The notes beneath the pieces were generated by a model. That model saw nothing but the letters and a program-made list of their open reading frames with translations, searched no databases and was not told the DNA's origin. Positions 28,146 through 37,300 of a stretch of 64,000 nt of DNA are shown in pieces. Position numbers and translations under genes: made by a program. Position 1 is the first letter of the stretch, and each line of letters starts with the position of its first letter. The stretch covers positions 62,001-126,000 of the forward strand of contig JAFQPG010000013.1 in NCBI GenBank assembly GCA_017411835.1, given 5' to 3'. This stretch comes from Ruminococcus sp. (lineage in GTDB: Bacteria; Bacillota; Clostridia; Oscillospirales; Acutalibacteraceae).

Positions 28146-28643
28146 TTGGCTATTTTTTATTTAGCTATAGCTTTGCTGATTGTTATTATTGATCAGGTAA
28201 TTAAATATTTTGTCGTTGCTTATTTAGAGCCGGTCGGCTCTGTAACAGCAATTCCGCATATACTAGACTTGGTTTATCAAGAAAACAATAGTGGTGCTAT
28301 GGGTATTTTCAGAAGCTTCTCTTTTGATATGCGTTGGGTGCTTGTGATATTAACTTCTGTTGTTATGGCTGTTTTAGTAGTTATGCTTATTAAAAACGCC
28401 GAAAACAGCAAATTGTTTTCTATTGCACTTACATTAATTATTGGCGGTGGCATAGGCAATTTAATCGACCGTTTATTTCGTGGTGGTGCGGTAGTAGACT
28501 ACCTTTTGCTTTCATTTTTCCCGTATAACTGCAATTTTGCTGACTATTGCATAACCGCCGGTACAATAATTTTGATTATATATTTATTGTTCTACTCTGA
28601 TTTAAAAAGCGATATTAAGTTTAAGAATAAGAAAAACAGCTGA
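28146..28643 (+). CDS. lspA: Lipoprotein signal peptidase (signal peptidase II)
   Basis: 165 residues with four membrane helices. Catalytic Asp residues sit in the two family motifs, NLIDRL...VVDY and NFADYCITAG; ENNSGAMGIF and the IDQVIKYFV start are also typical. It cleaves the signal peptide of diacylglyceryl-modified prolipoproteins. The start is TTG 28146, eight bases behind AGGAG (28133-28137). The stop TGA overlaps the ATG of rluD by one base, as in the lspA-ylyB pair of Bacillus. Confidence 0.95.
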   Translation: MAIFYLAIALLIVIIDQVIKYFVVAYLEPVGSVTAIPHILDLVYQENNSGAMGIFRSFSFDMRWVLVILTSVVMAVLVVMLIKNAENSKLFSIALTLIIGGGIGNLIDRLFRGGAVVDYLLLSFFPYNCNFADYCITAGTIILIIYLLFYSDLKSDIKFKNKKNS

Positions 28644-29563
28644 TGGAAAAATTATATTTTAAAATTTCTGTTGAAGATGCAGGGAAGAGGATAGACTCTT
28701 TTTTAGCAAGTGAGCTTGACGACTTTTCCCGTTCATTTATTACTAAGAATATTGAAAAAGGTAATGTCACAGTTAATGATAAAACGGTGTTAAAAAGCTA
28801 TAAGATTGCTCAAAACGATGATATCGTCTTTATTGTTGATGATCCTGTAGAGCTTCAGATTGAGCCCCAGGATATACCTTTGGATATCATATATGAAGAC
28901 GATGATTTACTTGTTGTGAATAAACCTAAAGGTATGGTAGTTCATCCTGCTACCGGTAATTACGCAGATACTTTAGTCAATGCTTTGATGTTTCACTGTA
29001 AGGACTCGTTATCAGGGATTAATGGTGTTTTAAGACCGGGCATAGTTCACAGAATCGATAAAAATACAAGCGGGTTGTTGATTGTTGCAAAAAACGATAA
29101 CGCGCATAAATTTTTAGCGCAACAAATCAAAGAGCACTCCTTTACACGTGAGTATATCACTATTGTTTATGGCAATATTAAAGACGATTGTGGAACAATA
29201 GATGCACCAATCGGTAGACATCCTGTAGATAGAAAAAAGATGTGTGTTACCGATAAAAACAGTAAAAACGCAGTAACTCATTATGAGGTAATCGAAAGGC
29301 TCAAGGGATATACTTTACTAAAGTGTAAATTAGAGACAGGTAGAACCCACCAGATTAGAGTTCATATGTCATATATCGGACATCCAGTTGCAGGCGATGA
29401 GGTGTATGGACCTAAAAAGGTTATTACTGCCTTGAAAGGGCAGTGCTTACACGCCCAAAAAATCGGGTTTATTCACCCTGTAACTAAAGAATATTTGGAG
29501 TTTTCTTCCGATGTACCGCAGATTTTTTTTGATTTTCTACATAAGCTACAAAAAATCAGTTAA
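28643..29563 (+). CDS. rluD: RluA/RluD family 23S rRNA pseudouridine synthase
   Basis: 306 residues. An N-terminal S4 domain (about 10-75) precedes the synthase domain with catalytic Asp in HRIDKNTSGLL, the INKP-type motif NKPKGMVVHPA, and RTHQIRVHMSYIGHPVAGD. It makes pseudouridines in 23S rRNA; whether it acts on the exact RluD sites cannot be read from the sequence. It starts on the lspA stop codon, so the two are translationally coupled. Confidence 0.93.
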   Translation: MEKLYFKISVEDAGKRIDSFLASELDDFSRSFITKNIEKGNVTVNDKTVLKSYKIAQNDDIVFIVDDPVELQIEPQDIPLDIIYEDDDLLVVNKPKGMVVHPATGNYADTLVNALMFHCKDSLSGINGVLRPGIVHRIDKNTSGLLIVAKNDNAHKFLAQQIKEHSFTREYITIVYGNIKDDCGTIDAPIGRHPVDRKKMCVTDKNSKNAVTHYEVIERLKGYTLLKCKLETGRTHQIRVHMSYIGHPVAGDEVYGPKKVITALKGQCLHAQKIGFIHPVTKEYLEFSSDVPQIFFDFLHKLQKIS

Positions 29564-29589
29564 AAATTTGTTACTTTATCAAAAAACTC

Positions 29590-29618
29590 TTGCAATTAAT
29601 ATTCTAATATGATACAAT
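29590..29618 (+). promoter_or_regulatory. Sigma-A promoter of rplS
   Basis: TTGCAA at 29590-29595 and TACAAT at 29613-29618 with a 17-base spacer. Transcription should begin near 29625, leaving a leader of about 120 bases. Confidence 0.7.
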
Positions 29619-29624
29619 ACTAGA

Positions 29625-29744
29625 GCATTTGGAAACCGTCAGTCAGTTGATGGGGTTCAGATTACGGCATATTTGCCACAATTTGAAGCGGATAGTCCTC
29701 TGCTAACAAGCATGAATATCTGAAAATTTTAGGAGGATTACACA
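29625..29744 (+). promoter_or_regulatory. rplS 5' leader, candidate L19 autoregulatory element
   Basis: A non-coding leader of about 120 bases separates the promoter from rplS. It holds fold-back segments such as GCGGA TAGTCC TCTGC (29689-29704 region) and a G-rich stretch. Bacillota rplS genes are known to carry a conserved L19 leader that binds the protein product. I cannot check the consensus here, so the link rests on position and length. Confidence 0.4.
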
Positions 29745-30092
29745 ATGGACGCATTAAAAACTATTGCGCAGAGCTCAATTAAAGAGTCTGCACCGGAATT
29801 TTCTGTCGGTGATACTGTAAAGGTATCTGTTAACATCCGCGAGGGTGAGAGAGAAAGAATTCAGATGTTCGAAGGAACAGTTATCGCTAAGAAAGGTTCT
29901 GGCGTTGCTGAAACATTTACAGTAAGACGTGTTTCTTACGGCGTTGGCGTAGAGAGAGTTTTCCCACTTCACTCACCAAATGTAGTAGATGTTAAGGTTA
30001 TCAGACACGGTAAGGTTCGTAGAAGCAAGCTTTATTATCTCCGTGATAGAGTTGGTAAGGCAGCTAAAGTTAAAGAAGAAATCCGTAAATAA
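29745..30092 (+). CDS. rplS: 50S ribosomal protein L19
   Basis: 115 residues, the normal size. The middle carries the family core [37 protein letters not shown], and the C terminus [18 protein letters not shown]19 sits at the 30S-50S interface. ATG 29745 follows AGGAGG. It has its own promoter and leader upstream and its own terminator downstream. Confidence 0.97.
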   Translation: MDALKTIAQSSIKESAPEFSVGDTVKVSVNIREGERERIQMFEGTVIAKKGSGVAETFTVRRVSYGVGVERVFPLHSPNVVDVKVIRHGKVRRSKLYYLRDRVGKAAKVKEEIRK

Positions 30093-30100
30093 AGTTTTTA

Positions 30101-30125
30101 AAAAGGGACTTTATGTCCCTTTTTT
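30101..30125 (+). terminator. Intrinsic terminator after rplS
   Basis: AAAAGGGAC (30101-30109) pairs with GTCCCTTTT (from 30115) around a short loop, with a T run to 30125. It closes the rplS transcript before lepB. Confidence 0.85.
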
Positions 30126-30152
30126 GCTATCTGTTTTTTAGGAAGTGCTGTT

Positions 30153-30827
30153 TTGAAAATCGACGATAAACTATATAACGACATCTTTAGTGAAGATGAA
30201 CCGAGCACCAAAGGAAATAAAAGTTTTGTTTCCGATGAAGTTCAAAAAGTAAAATTAAATAGCAGTGTCGCATCTTTGAGCTTATTTGATTGGGCTAATT
30301 CAATTATTGTTGCTATTGTTGCTGTAGTTATATTGCTTACATTTTGCTTTAGACTCATAAATGTTGATGGCACATCTATGGAAAGCACTCTTATTAATAG
30401 AGATAAAGTTATTGTAACTGAGCTTTTCTATACACCTGAAAATGGTGATATTGTCGTAATCAGTCACGGCGAAGAATATGACAAACCTCTTGTTAAAAGA
30501 GTTATCGCAACTGAAGGTCAGACTTTGAACATAGACTTTGATAATAACAAGGTTTATGTTGACGGAGAATTAGTTGACGAACCTTATATTCAGGGTGAAA
30601 CTATCAGAGGTGATGCTGAAATCCCTGAGGTTATACCAGAAGGTAAGGTCTTCGTGTTAGGAGATAACAGACCGATTTCACTTGATAGTAGATACCACGA
30701 GGTTGGTTTAATTGATGTTGATTCTATTATCGGTAAAGCACAGTTTGTTATTATTCCACATTCTTATAAAGAAGGAAGCCTTAAACCGGTACTTGATCTC
30801 ACAAAAATCAGATATATTTATAACTAA
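30153..30827 (+). CDS. lepB: Signal peptidase I
   Basis: 224 residues. A cytoplasmic segment of about 48 residues precedes one membrane helix (about 49-67). Catalytic Ser75 lies in VDGTSMESTL and Lys115 in PLVKRVIATEGQ; GDNRPISLDSR is the third family box. It removes signal peptides from exported proteins at the outer face of the membrane. The start is TTG 30153 behind AGGAAGTG. It sits between rplS and rbgA, each flanked by a terminator. Confidence 0.95.
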   Translation: MKIDDKLYNDIFSEDEPSTKGNKSFVSDEVQKVKLNSSVASLSLFDWANSIIVAIVAVVILLTFCFRLINVDGTSMESTLINRDKVIVTELFYTPENGDIVVISHGEEYDKPLVKRVIATEGQTLNIDFDNNKVYVDGELVDEPYIQGETIRGDAEIPEVIPEGKVFVLGDNRPISLDSRYHEVGLIDVDSIIGKAQFVIIPHSYKEGSLKPVLDLTKIRYIYN

Positions 30828-30837
30828 ATATTGTATT

Positions 30838-30876
30838 AAACCTGTTTCTGTTTTATAATAGAAGCAGGTTTTTTTA
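30838..30876 (+). terminator. Intrinsic terminator after lepB
   Basis: AAACCTGTTTCT (30838-30849) pairs with AGAAGCAGGTTT (30860-30871 region), one mismatch, followed by a run of T. The rbgA ribosome binding site TTGGAGTGAT follows. Confidence 0.85.
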
Positions 30877-30890
30877 TTTGGAGTGATATT

Positions 30891-31757
30891 ATGAGTGAAA
30901 TGCAGAATATTCAATGGTTTCCTGGTCATATGACCAAAACTAAACGACAGATCGAAAAGAATCTAAAACTTGTCGATGCAGTAGCCGAAATTATAGATGC
31001 CAGAATTCCCGTTAGCAGCAGAAACCCTGATATTGCACAATTAGTTACTAATAAACCACGAATTATTTTAATGAATAAATGTGATATGGCTGACGAAAAA
31101 GCCACCCGATTATGGATAGAGCATTTTAAAAAACAAGGCATTATTGCACTTGCTATTGATTGTAAAAGCAATAAAGGTATCAACTCGTTTATTCCTGCCT
31201 TAAAAAACGCTCTACAAAACAAAATTGATTCATATAAACGCAAGGGAATGCTCAATCCAAGCATGCGTGTAATGATTGTTGGCATACCAAACGTCGGCAA
31301 ATCAACATTTATTAATCGTATTTTTAAACAGAATAAAGCTAAAACAGCAGATAAGCCGGGCGTTACAAGAGGTAATCAGTGGTTTACTATTTCAAAAGGC
31401 TTTGAAATGCTCGATACTCCGGGAGTTTTGTGGCCTAAATTTGACGACCAGTTGACCGGAGAGCGTCTTGCTTTTACGGGCGCTATTAAAGATCAGATTA
31501 TTGATGTAGAACTCCTTGCAGTAAGACTTTTAGATTTGCTTAAAGAATTGAAAACACCTGATTTTATTGCTAGATTCAAATTAGATGAAAATATTTTGTC
31601 AGATAACGACAACTATGAACTGCTTCAAATTATTGCCAAAAAGCGTGGTATGCTTATTAGCGGTGGTGAGGCGGATACAGAACGAGCTGCTATTATGTTG
31701 CTTGATGAGTTCAGAGCAGCAAAGCTGGGCAGAATAACTTTAGAATTACCGGATTGA
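30891..31757 (+). CDS. rbgA: Ribosome biogenesis GTPase RbgA (YlqF)
   Basis: 288 residues. The GTPase motifs are in permuted order: NKCD (about 60-63) comes before the P-loop GIPNVGKS (about 126-133) and DTPGVLWP. The N terminus QWFPGHMTKTKRQ is the family signature. RbgA promotes late assembly of the 50S subunit. ATG 30891 follows TTGGAGTG. The rplS-rbgA-rnhB neighbourhood is conserved in Bacillota, here with lepB inserted. Confidence 0.95.
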   Translation: MSEMQNIQWFPGHMTKTKRQIEKNLKLVDAVAEIIDARIPVSSRNPDIAQLVTNKPRIILMNKCDMADEKATRLWIEHFKKQGIIALAIDCKSNKGINSFIPALKNALQNKIDSYKRKGMLNPSMRVMIVGIPNVGKSTFINRIFKQNKAKTADKPGVTRGNQWFTISKGFEMLDTPGVLWPKFDDQLTGERLAFTGAIKDQIIDVELLAVRLLDLLKELKTPDFIARFKLDENILSDNDNYELLQIIAKKRGMLISGGEADTERAAIMLLDEFRAAKLGRITLELPD

Positions 31758-31764
31758 GGATATT

Positions 31765-32400
31765 ATGGCAAAAGAAAAGATTCAAATAGATTGGCTTAAA
31801 TACGAAAACGAACTAAGAGAACAAGGCTTTAATTACATTTGCGGTGTAGATGAAGCAGGCAGAGGTCCGCTCGCAGGGCCTGTTTGTGCTGCAGCCGTGA
31901 TTTTGCCACCCGATACTATTATTGAGGGCGTTAATGATTCAAAAAAGCTTTCTGAAAAAAAGAGGGAAGAGCTTTTTGATGTTGTGATTGATACTGCTCT
32001 TTCATATTGCATAGCTTTCGGTTCAGTCGAAGAGATTGAAGAGCATAATATACTTGCTACTACTATGAACACTATGAAGCGTGCTGTTGAGGGGCTTGAT
32101 ATAAAAGCTGATTTTGCAATCATTGATGGCAATAAGTTGCCACCTCTTTCTATACCTAGCAAGTATATTGTAAAAGGTGACGCTAATTCAATGTCTATAG
32201 CGGCTGCATCAATTTTAGCAAAAGTAAGCCGAGACAGACTAATGCTTGAATATGCTAAAGCTTATCCGCAGTATTGCTTTGAAAAACATAAGGGATATGG
32301 CACTAAGTTGCATACACAGATGATTTTGAAATATGGTCCGTCAAAAATACATAGAATGAGTTTTTTGAAAAAACTACTTAATAAACAAGAAAATGAATGA
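31765..32400 (+). CDS. rnhB: Ribonuclease HII
   Basis: 211 residues. GVDEAGRGPLAGPV holds the first two metal-binding acids (Asp29, Glu30); further family motifs are GVNDSKKLS, IIDGNKLPP and DANSMSIAAASILAKVSRDR. It cuts RNA in RNA-DNA hybrids and misincorporated ribonucleotides. It starts 7 bases after rbgA and overlaps yraN by 8 bases. Confidence 0.96.
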   Translation: MAKEKIQIDWLKYENELREQGFNYICGVDEAGRGPLAGPVCAAAVILPPDTIIEGVNDSKKLSEKKREELFDVVIDTALSYCIAFGSVEEIEEHNILATTMNTMKRAVEGLDIKADFAIIDGNKLPPLSIPSKYIVKGDANSMSIAAASILAKVSRDRLMLEYAKAYPQYCFEKHKGYGTKLHTQMILKYGPSKIHRMSFLKKLLNKQENE

Positions 32401-32785
32401 TAATTATAAAAAATATATTGGAAACTTTGGCGAAAATGAAGCGGTTAAATTTCTAAAGAAGAATAAATATAAAGTAGTTGCAACTAATTATTCTTGCAAA
32501 CACGGTGAAATAGACATAATTTGTGAGAATAAAGAATTTATAGTTTTTGTTGAAGTTAAAACCCGCAAGAAAGATGCTTTGATTTCCGGTGTTTACGCGG
32601 TTGATAAAAGAAAACAAGCACATATTATTAAGACAGCACATACTTATTTAAGAGAGAATTGCTCGGATAAACAACCTCGCTTTGATATTATTGAAGTTGA
32701 AATTGATTACGCAACAAATACTGTTGTAGAGATAAATCATATTGCAGACGCTTATATTCAAGGAGGAAGCTATGCGGCTTTTTGA
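32393..32785 (+). CDS. yraN: YraN family endonuclease-like protein (UPF0102)
   Basis: 130 residues. The nuclease-like core is visible: GENEAVKFLKKNKYKVVATNY, then EIDIICENK and FVEVKTRK, giving the E-x(n)-D-(x)n-ExK arrangement of PD-(D/E)XK nucleases. Function is unproven, but the gene almost always sits beside rnhB, as here. It starts before the rnhB stop and its end overlaps the next gene by 14 bases. Confidence 0.93.
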   Translation: MNDNYKKYIGNFGENEAVKFLKKNKYKVVATNYSCKHGEIDIICENKEFIVFVEVKTRKKDALISGVYAVDKRKQAHIIKTAHTYLRENCSDKQPRFDIIEVEIDYATNTVVEINHIADAYIQGGSYAAF

Positions 32786-33647
32786 TTTACATTGTGATAC
32801 TCTATATAAAGCTTGTGTTGAAAACTCAAGTTTAAATGACAGCTCAAACCATATCAGTATTGATAAAGCCCACTTTTTAGAAAAGTGGGTTCAACTTTTT
32901 GCGATATGGATACCTGATACACTTAATAAGAAAAGTTCAAAACAACTCTTTGTAGATGCTTCAAAAGTATTTGATAAACAGAAAGTAAATAATGATAAAA
33001 TCAAAATGCATTTAGCTGTTGAAAATGCATCAATGCTAGCAGGTGACATAGATAACATACAATTACTGATTGATAATAATGTTAAATCTGTTACTCTTAC
33101 TTGGAACGCTGAAAATGAGCTGGGTGGTGGAGCAGATGCGCCTGACGTTGGACTTTCCGACTTTGGCAAAGCTGTTGTAAAAGAACTTGAAAATAACAAT
33201 ATAGCGGTAGATATATCTCACTCAAGTGATAAATTGTTTTACGATGTGATTAATATTGCGACAAAGCCCGTAATAGCTACTCATTCCAATTCACGATATA
33301 TAACAAATGTTGCACGAAATCTCACAGATGAGCAATTCAAAATAATTATTCAAATGGGCGGAATAGTTGGCTTGAATTTTTATAAAGGCTTTTTAAACAA
33401 AAATGAAAACAAAGCCTCTATAGACGATTTACTTAGACACGCAGAACATCTTTTAGAAATTGGCGGAGAGGATAGTCTTGCAATCGGGTCGGACTTTGAC
33501 GGTGCCTTGATGCCTGATGATATTTCAGGGCTTGAGACAATTCCTTATATTTATGAGCGCTTTTGCGATTATTTCGGTGTAAATATCACTAAAAAGATAT
33601 TCTTTGACAACGCAAATTTGTATTTCTCAAACTTTGACAATTACTGA
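32772..33647 (+). CDS. M19 family membrane-type dipeptidase
   Basis: 291 residues from ATG 32772 behind AGGAGGA. Metal ligands are visible in DLHCDT (His7, Asp9), VDISHSS, ATHSNSRYI and GSDFDGA. This zinc family hydrolyses dipeptides, often with a D-residue. The bacterial members are cytoplasmic and no signal peptide is visible. An earlier in-frame start at 32742 lies deeper inside yraN and lacks a binding site. Its 3' end contains the thrC promoter. Confidence 0.92.
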   Translation: MRLFDLHCDTLYKACVENSSLNDSSNHISIDKAHFLEKWVQLFAIWIPDTLNKKSSKQLFVDASKVFDKQKVNNDKIKMHLAVENASMLAGDIDNIQLLIDNNVKSVTLTWNAENELGGGADAPDVGLSDFGKAVVKELENNNIAVDISHSSDKLFYDVINIATKPVIATHSNSRYITNVARNLTDEQFKIIIQMGGIVGLNFYKGFLNKNENKASIDDLLRHAEHLLEIGGEDSLAIGSDFDGALMPDDISGLETIPYIYERFCDYFGVNITKKIFFDNANLYFSNFDNY

Positions 33648-33662
33648 TATTTATTGTATAAT
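33634..33662 (+). promoter_or_regulatory. Consensus sigma-A promoter of thrC
   Basis: TTGACA at 33634-33639 and TATAAT at 33657-33662, 17-base spacer, perfect at every position. The -35 box lies inside the last codons of the dipeptidase gene. Confidence 0.85.
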
Positions 33663-33692
33663 AAGGTGTTTAAAATAGAAAGGATGACCTAT

Positions 33693-35198
33693 ATGCTATA
33701 CAACAGCACTCAAAACAATGAAAAAGTTGTTTCTTCAGCACAAGCGATAGCACAGGGCATATCTGAGGATGGCGGTTTATTTGTCCCTCAGAGTTTTCCG
33801 CAGTTCAGTTTAGATGATATTAAAAATATGCTACCTTTATCTTATCAAGATAGAGCAAAGCTTGTTTTTGGATGTTATCTTACTGATTTTACAAAAGATG
33901 AAATTGCTGACTGTGTTGACAAGGCTTACACTAGTGAAAAGTTTGAGAGTGATAATCCTGCACCTCTCAAAACTCTTGAGTACAATTCAAATGAATTAAA
34001 CATCCTTGAGCTTTGGCATGGTCCTACCTGTGCTTTTAAAGATATGGCTCTGCAGATTTTGCCACATCTTCTTACAAAGTCTTTGAAGAAAACTGCTGAT
34101 GGAACTAAAGCGATCATTTTAGTTGCTACATCAGGAGATACCGGTAAGGCTGCACTTGAAGGCTTTAAAGATGTCGAAAACACTGAGATTCTTGTTTTCT
34201 ACCCTGAAAACGGTGTCAGCGCAATGCAGAAACATCAGATGAACACTCAAAAAGGCGAAAATGTTTATGTGTGTGCTATCAAAGGTAATTTCGATGACGC
34301 ACAGACAGGTGTAAAGAAAATCTTTACTGACCCTGCAAATTCTGAAGCTTTAGCTAAAAACGGTATGATGTTCTCCAGCGCAAACTCTATTAACTGGGGT
34401 CGTCTTTTACCACAGATCGTTTACTATGTTTCTTCTTATTGTGATATGGTAAACGCGGGTAAAGTTGCTTTAGGAGATAAAATCAATATCGTTGTACCTA
34501 CCGGTAACTTTGGTAACATCTTAGCTGCTTACTATGCTTGTGAGATGGGCATTCCTGTTAACAAGTTTATTTGTGCTTCTAACTCAAATAATGTATTAAC
34601 AGATTTCATCAATACAGGCGTTTACAATAAAAACAGGGATTTCTATACCACTATTTCTCCGTCTATGGATATTCTCGTCAGCAGCAATCTTGAACGTTTA
34701 CTTTACAAGATGTCTGGTAACAATGACGCAGTAGTCAGAGATTTAATGAATAAGCTAAAAACTGATGGTGTGTATGAGGTTTCAACAGACATCAAAGAGA
34801 AGATTCTTTCTAGCTTTTACGGCGGCTTCTGTGATGAAGAAAACACAAAGGCTACTATCAAAAATCTTTTTGATGCACAAAGCTATCTTTGTGATACTCA
34901 TACTTCAGTTGCTATTTCTGTTTACGACAGCTATGTAAAAGAAACCGGCGATAAAACACCTACAGTTATCGCATCAACTGCAAGTCCGTATAAGTTCTCT
35001 AAAGCAGTATTAGACGCTATGACTAATGAAGCTTTACCAGAAAGCGAATTTGATATGGTAGATATGCTTTATTCAATTTCTGACACTAAGGTTCCTACAC
35101 CTATATCAGAGCTTAAGGGTATGCCTACAAGATTTGATAATGTAACAGATAAAGACGAAATGAAGCTTACTGTATTTAAAGCATTGGGGATTAATTAA
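33693..35198 (+). CDS. thrC: Threonine synthase
   Basis: 501 residues from ATG 33693, nine bases behind AAAGGA; nearby in-frame ATG 33684 lies too close to that site. The N terminus MLYNSTQNNEKVVSS with GISEDGGLFVP is typical. PLP-binding Lys116 sits in HGPTCAFKDMA, followed by TSGDTGKAALEG and PTGNFGNILAAY. It converts O-phosphohomoserine to threonine. No other threonine gene is adjacent. The end overlaps the next start by one base. Confidence 0.96.
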   Translation: MLYNSTQNNEKVVSSAQAIAQGISEDGGLFVPQSFPQFSLDDIKNMLPLSYQDRAKLVFGCYLTDFTKDEIADCVDKAYTSEKFESDNPAPLKTLEYNSNELNILELWHGPTCAFKDMALQILPHLLTKSLKKTADGTKAIILVATSGDTGKAALEGFKDVENTEILVFYPENGVSAMQKHQMNTQKGENVYVCAIKGNFDDAQTGVKKIFTDPANSEALAKNGMMFSSANSINWGRLLPQIVYYVSSYCDMVNAGKVALGDKINIVVPTGNFGNILAAYYACEMGIPVNKFICASNSNNVLTDFINTGVYNKNRDFYTTISPSMDILVSSNLERLLYKMSGNNDAVVRDLMNKLKTDGVYEVSTDIKEKILSSFYGGFCDEENTKATIKNLFDAQSYLCDTHTSVAISVYDSYVKETGDKTPTVIASTASPYKFSKAVLDAMTNEALPESEFDMVDMLYSISDTKVPTPISELKGMPTRFDNVTDKDEMKLTVFKALGIN

Positions 35199-35887
35199 TG
35201 GCACTATATGCTATAGCTGATCTGCATTTATCACTCGGCACAGATAAACCGATGGATATCTTTCGAGGTTGGCAGGATTATTTAGAAAGACTTGAAAATA
35301 ATTGGAGAGCTTTGGTTACAGACAGCGATACTGTTGTAATATCAGGTGACATATCTTGGGGGATGAAGCTTGAAGATTGCTATGAAGATTTTTCTTTTTT
35401 AAACTCACTTCCCGGAACCAAAATTTTACTTAAAGGTAACCATGATTACTGGTGGTCAACTAAAAAGAAAATTGAAGATTATTTACAGATTAATAATTTC
35501 GACACTATAAAAATACTTTTTAACAATTCCTTTAAAGTTGACGGCGTAACCATTTGTGGTTCTAGAGGTTGGTATTATGATTCAGAAACAGATGCTGACA
35601 TCAAGGTTATCAATAGGGAAGTCGGTAGACTGAAATTATCACTTGATAGCGCAAGTGATTCTAAAAATACTCCGATATTGTTTTTACATTATCCGCCGGT
35701 TTACGCTGATTTAGAATGTGAAGAAATCATGGAAACTTTAATAGCTTATGGCATTAAAGAATGCTACTATGGACATCTTCACGGTCTACATACCCACAAA
35801 AACGCTGTGATAGGGGAGTACAAGGGTATAAATATGCATCTTATATCCTGTGATTACACAAATTTCACCCCTATTTTAGTTAGATAA
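35198..35887 (+). CDS. Calcineurin-type metallophosphoesterase
   Basis: 229 residues. All metal-binding boxes are present: ADLHLSL (Asp8, His10), SGDISWG, KGNHDYWW, and a late GHLHGLHTH. The fold hydrolyses phosphate esters, but the substrate of this subgroup is not known. ATG 35198 overlaps the thrC stop by one base, so expression is likely coupled to thrC even though no functional link is known. Confidence 0.88.
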   Translation: MALYAIADLHLSLGTDKPMDIFRGWQDYLERLENNWRALVTDSDTVVISGDISWGMKLEDCYEDFSFLNSLPGTKILLKGNHDYWWSTKKKIEDYLQINNFDTIKILFNNSFKVDGVTICGSRGWYYDSETDADIKVINREVGRLKLSLDSASDSKNTPILFLHYPPVYADLECEEIMETLIAYGIKECYYGHLHGLHTHKNAVIGEYKGINMHLISCDYTNFTPILVR

Positions 35888-35971
35888 ATTAAAATTATTT
35901 ACAAATTCATATAGTATTTCATATCAGATTATGATATAGTAATACGAGTGTAAAAAGAGGAGGAATTCAAA

Positions 35972-37249
35972 ATGAATTTAGTATCATCAAATAAGACAGA
36001 GACAAACACTTACGAGTTAACAGTTGCTGTAGAAAAGGAAGTTTTCGCTGCTGCTGTATCTAAGGTGTACAAAAAGCAGGTTAAAAACATTAACGTACCT
36101 GGTTTCAGAAAAGGTAAAGCTCCAAGAAACATTATCGAAAAAATGTATGGTGTTGACGTATTTTATGATGACGCTATGCAGGAATGCTATCCTGATGCAT
36201 TAGAAGCTGCAGCTAAAGAAGCTGACATTAAACTCGTTGCTGTAACAAATGTAGAGGTACAGGAAGTATCTGCTGATGGCTTTACTTTTAAAGCTACTTG
36301 TGTTGTTGAGCCTGAAATCGAGATTAAAAATTATAAGGGCATCAATGTTACAAAAAAATCAACAGATGTTACTGATGAGCTTATTAACGAGGAAATTGAC
36401 AAGGTAAGAGATAGAAACAGCCGTATGGTTTCTGTTGAAGACAGACCAGCACAGATGGGCGACGTTACTGTAATTGACTTTGAGGGTTCTGTTGACGGTG
36501 TACCTTTTGAGGGCGGCAAAGCTGAAAACTTTAATCTTGAATTAGGTTCAGGCAACTTTATCCCTGGTTTTGAAGAGCAGCTTGTTGGTCACAACACTGA
36601 TGAGGAATTCACTATTACTGTTACTTTCCCTGAGGAGTATCATTCTGAAGAGCTTAAGGGCAAGGAATCACAGTTTAAGATTACTATCCATGAAATCAAA
36701 ACAAAAGAGCTACCTGAGCTTGATGATGAGTTTGTAAAAGATGTCAGCGATAAGGACACTCTTGATGAATATAAAGAAGAGATTAAGGAAAATATAGCTA
36801 AGAGACTTGAAGCTGAAGCTGAAAAGGACGTCGACGATCAGCTCGTTGAAAAGATGCTTGAAAACATCGAGGGTGAGATTCCTGAGGCTATGTTTGAAAA
36901 CGAAGTTAATACAATGCTCAGAGAGTTTGATATGAGACTTCGTTCACAGGGTATGGACTTAAATACCTATCTTCAGTACACAGGAATGACTCCTGATGCT
37001 GTAAAAGAGATGTATCTCCCTGAAGCACAAAGACGTGTGAAGATGAGACTTGCTCTTGAAAAGATTGTACAGCTTGAAAACATCACTCCTACAGACGATG
37101 AAATCGAAGCAGAGTACGGCAGATTAACACAGGCTTATCAGATGGAAGCTGATAAGGTTAAAGAGATGCTTCCGGTTGATGCTATCACTCAGGACCTTGC
37201 TGTAGAAAAAGCTATGAAGTTTGTAAAGGACAACGCAAAGATTAAATAA
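35972..37249 (+). CDS. tig: Trigger factor
   Basis: 425 residues, full length. The ribosome-binding signature GFRKGKAPRNIIEKMYG lies at about residues 44-60. A FKBP-type prolyl isomerase domain follows at about 150-240 (VIDFEGSVDGVPFEGG, FIPGFEEQLVG, FPEEYHSEELKG), then the helical chaperone body. It folds nascent chains at the ribosome exit. ATG 35972 follows AGGAGGA. The tig-clpP-clpX-lon order is standard. Confidence 0.97.
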   Translation: MNLVSSNKTETNTYELTVAVEKEVFAAAVSKVYKKQVKNINVPGFRKGKAPRNIIEKMYGVDVFYDDAMQECYPDALEAAAKEADIKLVAVTNVEVQEVSADGFTFKATCVVEPEIEIKNYKGINVTKKSTDVTDELINEEIDKVRDRNSRMVSVEDRPAQMGDVTVIDFEGSVDGVPFEGGKAENFNLELGSGNFIPGFEEQLVGHNTDEEFTITVTFPEEYHSEELKGKESQFKITIHEIKTKELPELDDEFVKDVSDKDTLDEYKEEIKENIAKRLEAEAEKDVDDQLVEKMLENIEGEIPEAMFENEVNTMLREFDMRLRSQGMDLNTYLQYTGMTPDAVKEMYLPEAQRRVKMRLALEKIVQLENITPTDDEIEAEYGRLTQAYQMEADKVKEMLPVDAITQDLAVEKAMKFVKDNAKIK

Positions 37250-37300
37250 TCTTTTTTTGTACTATAATTAATATAGTAAATTGGAAGGAGCTATTATAAC

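Noticed and set aside
35897..35939. Promoter before tig (TTTACA ... TATAGT)
   Set aside because: Spacing between the boxes does not fit; no acceptable pair was found although a promoter is expected there.
37260..37278. TACTAT/ATAGTA dyad as a CtsR or CIRCE operator of clpP
   Set aside because: It matches neither known consensus; mentioned under clpP only.
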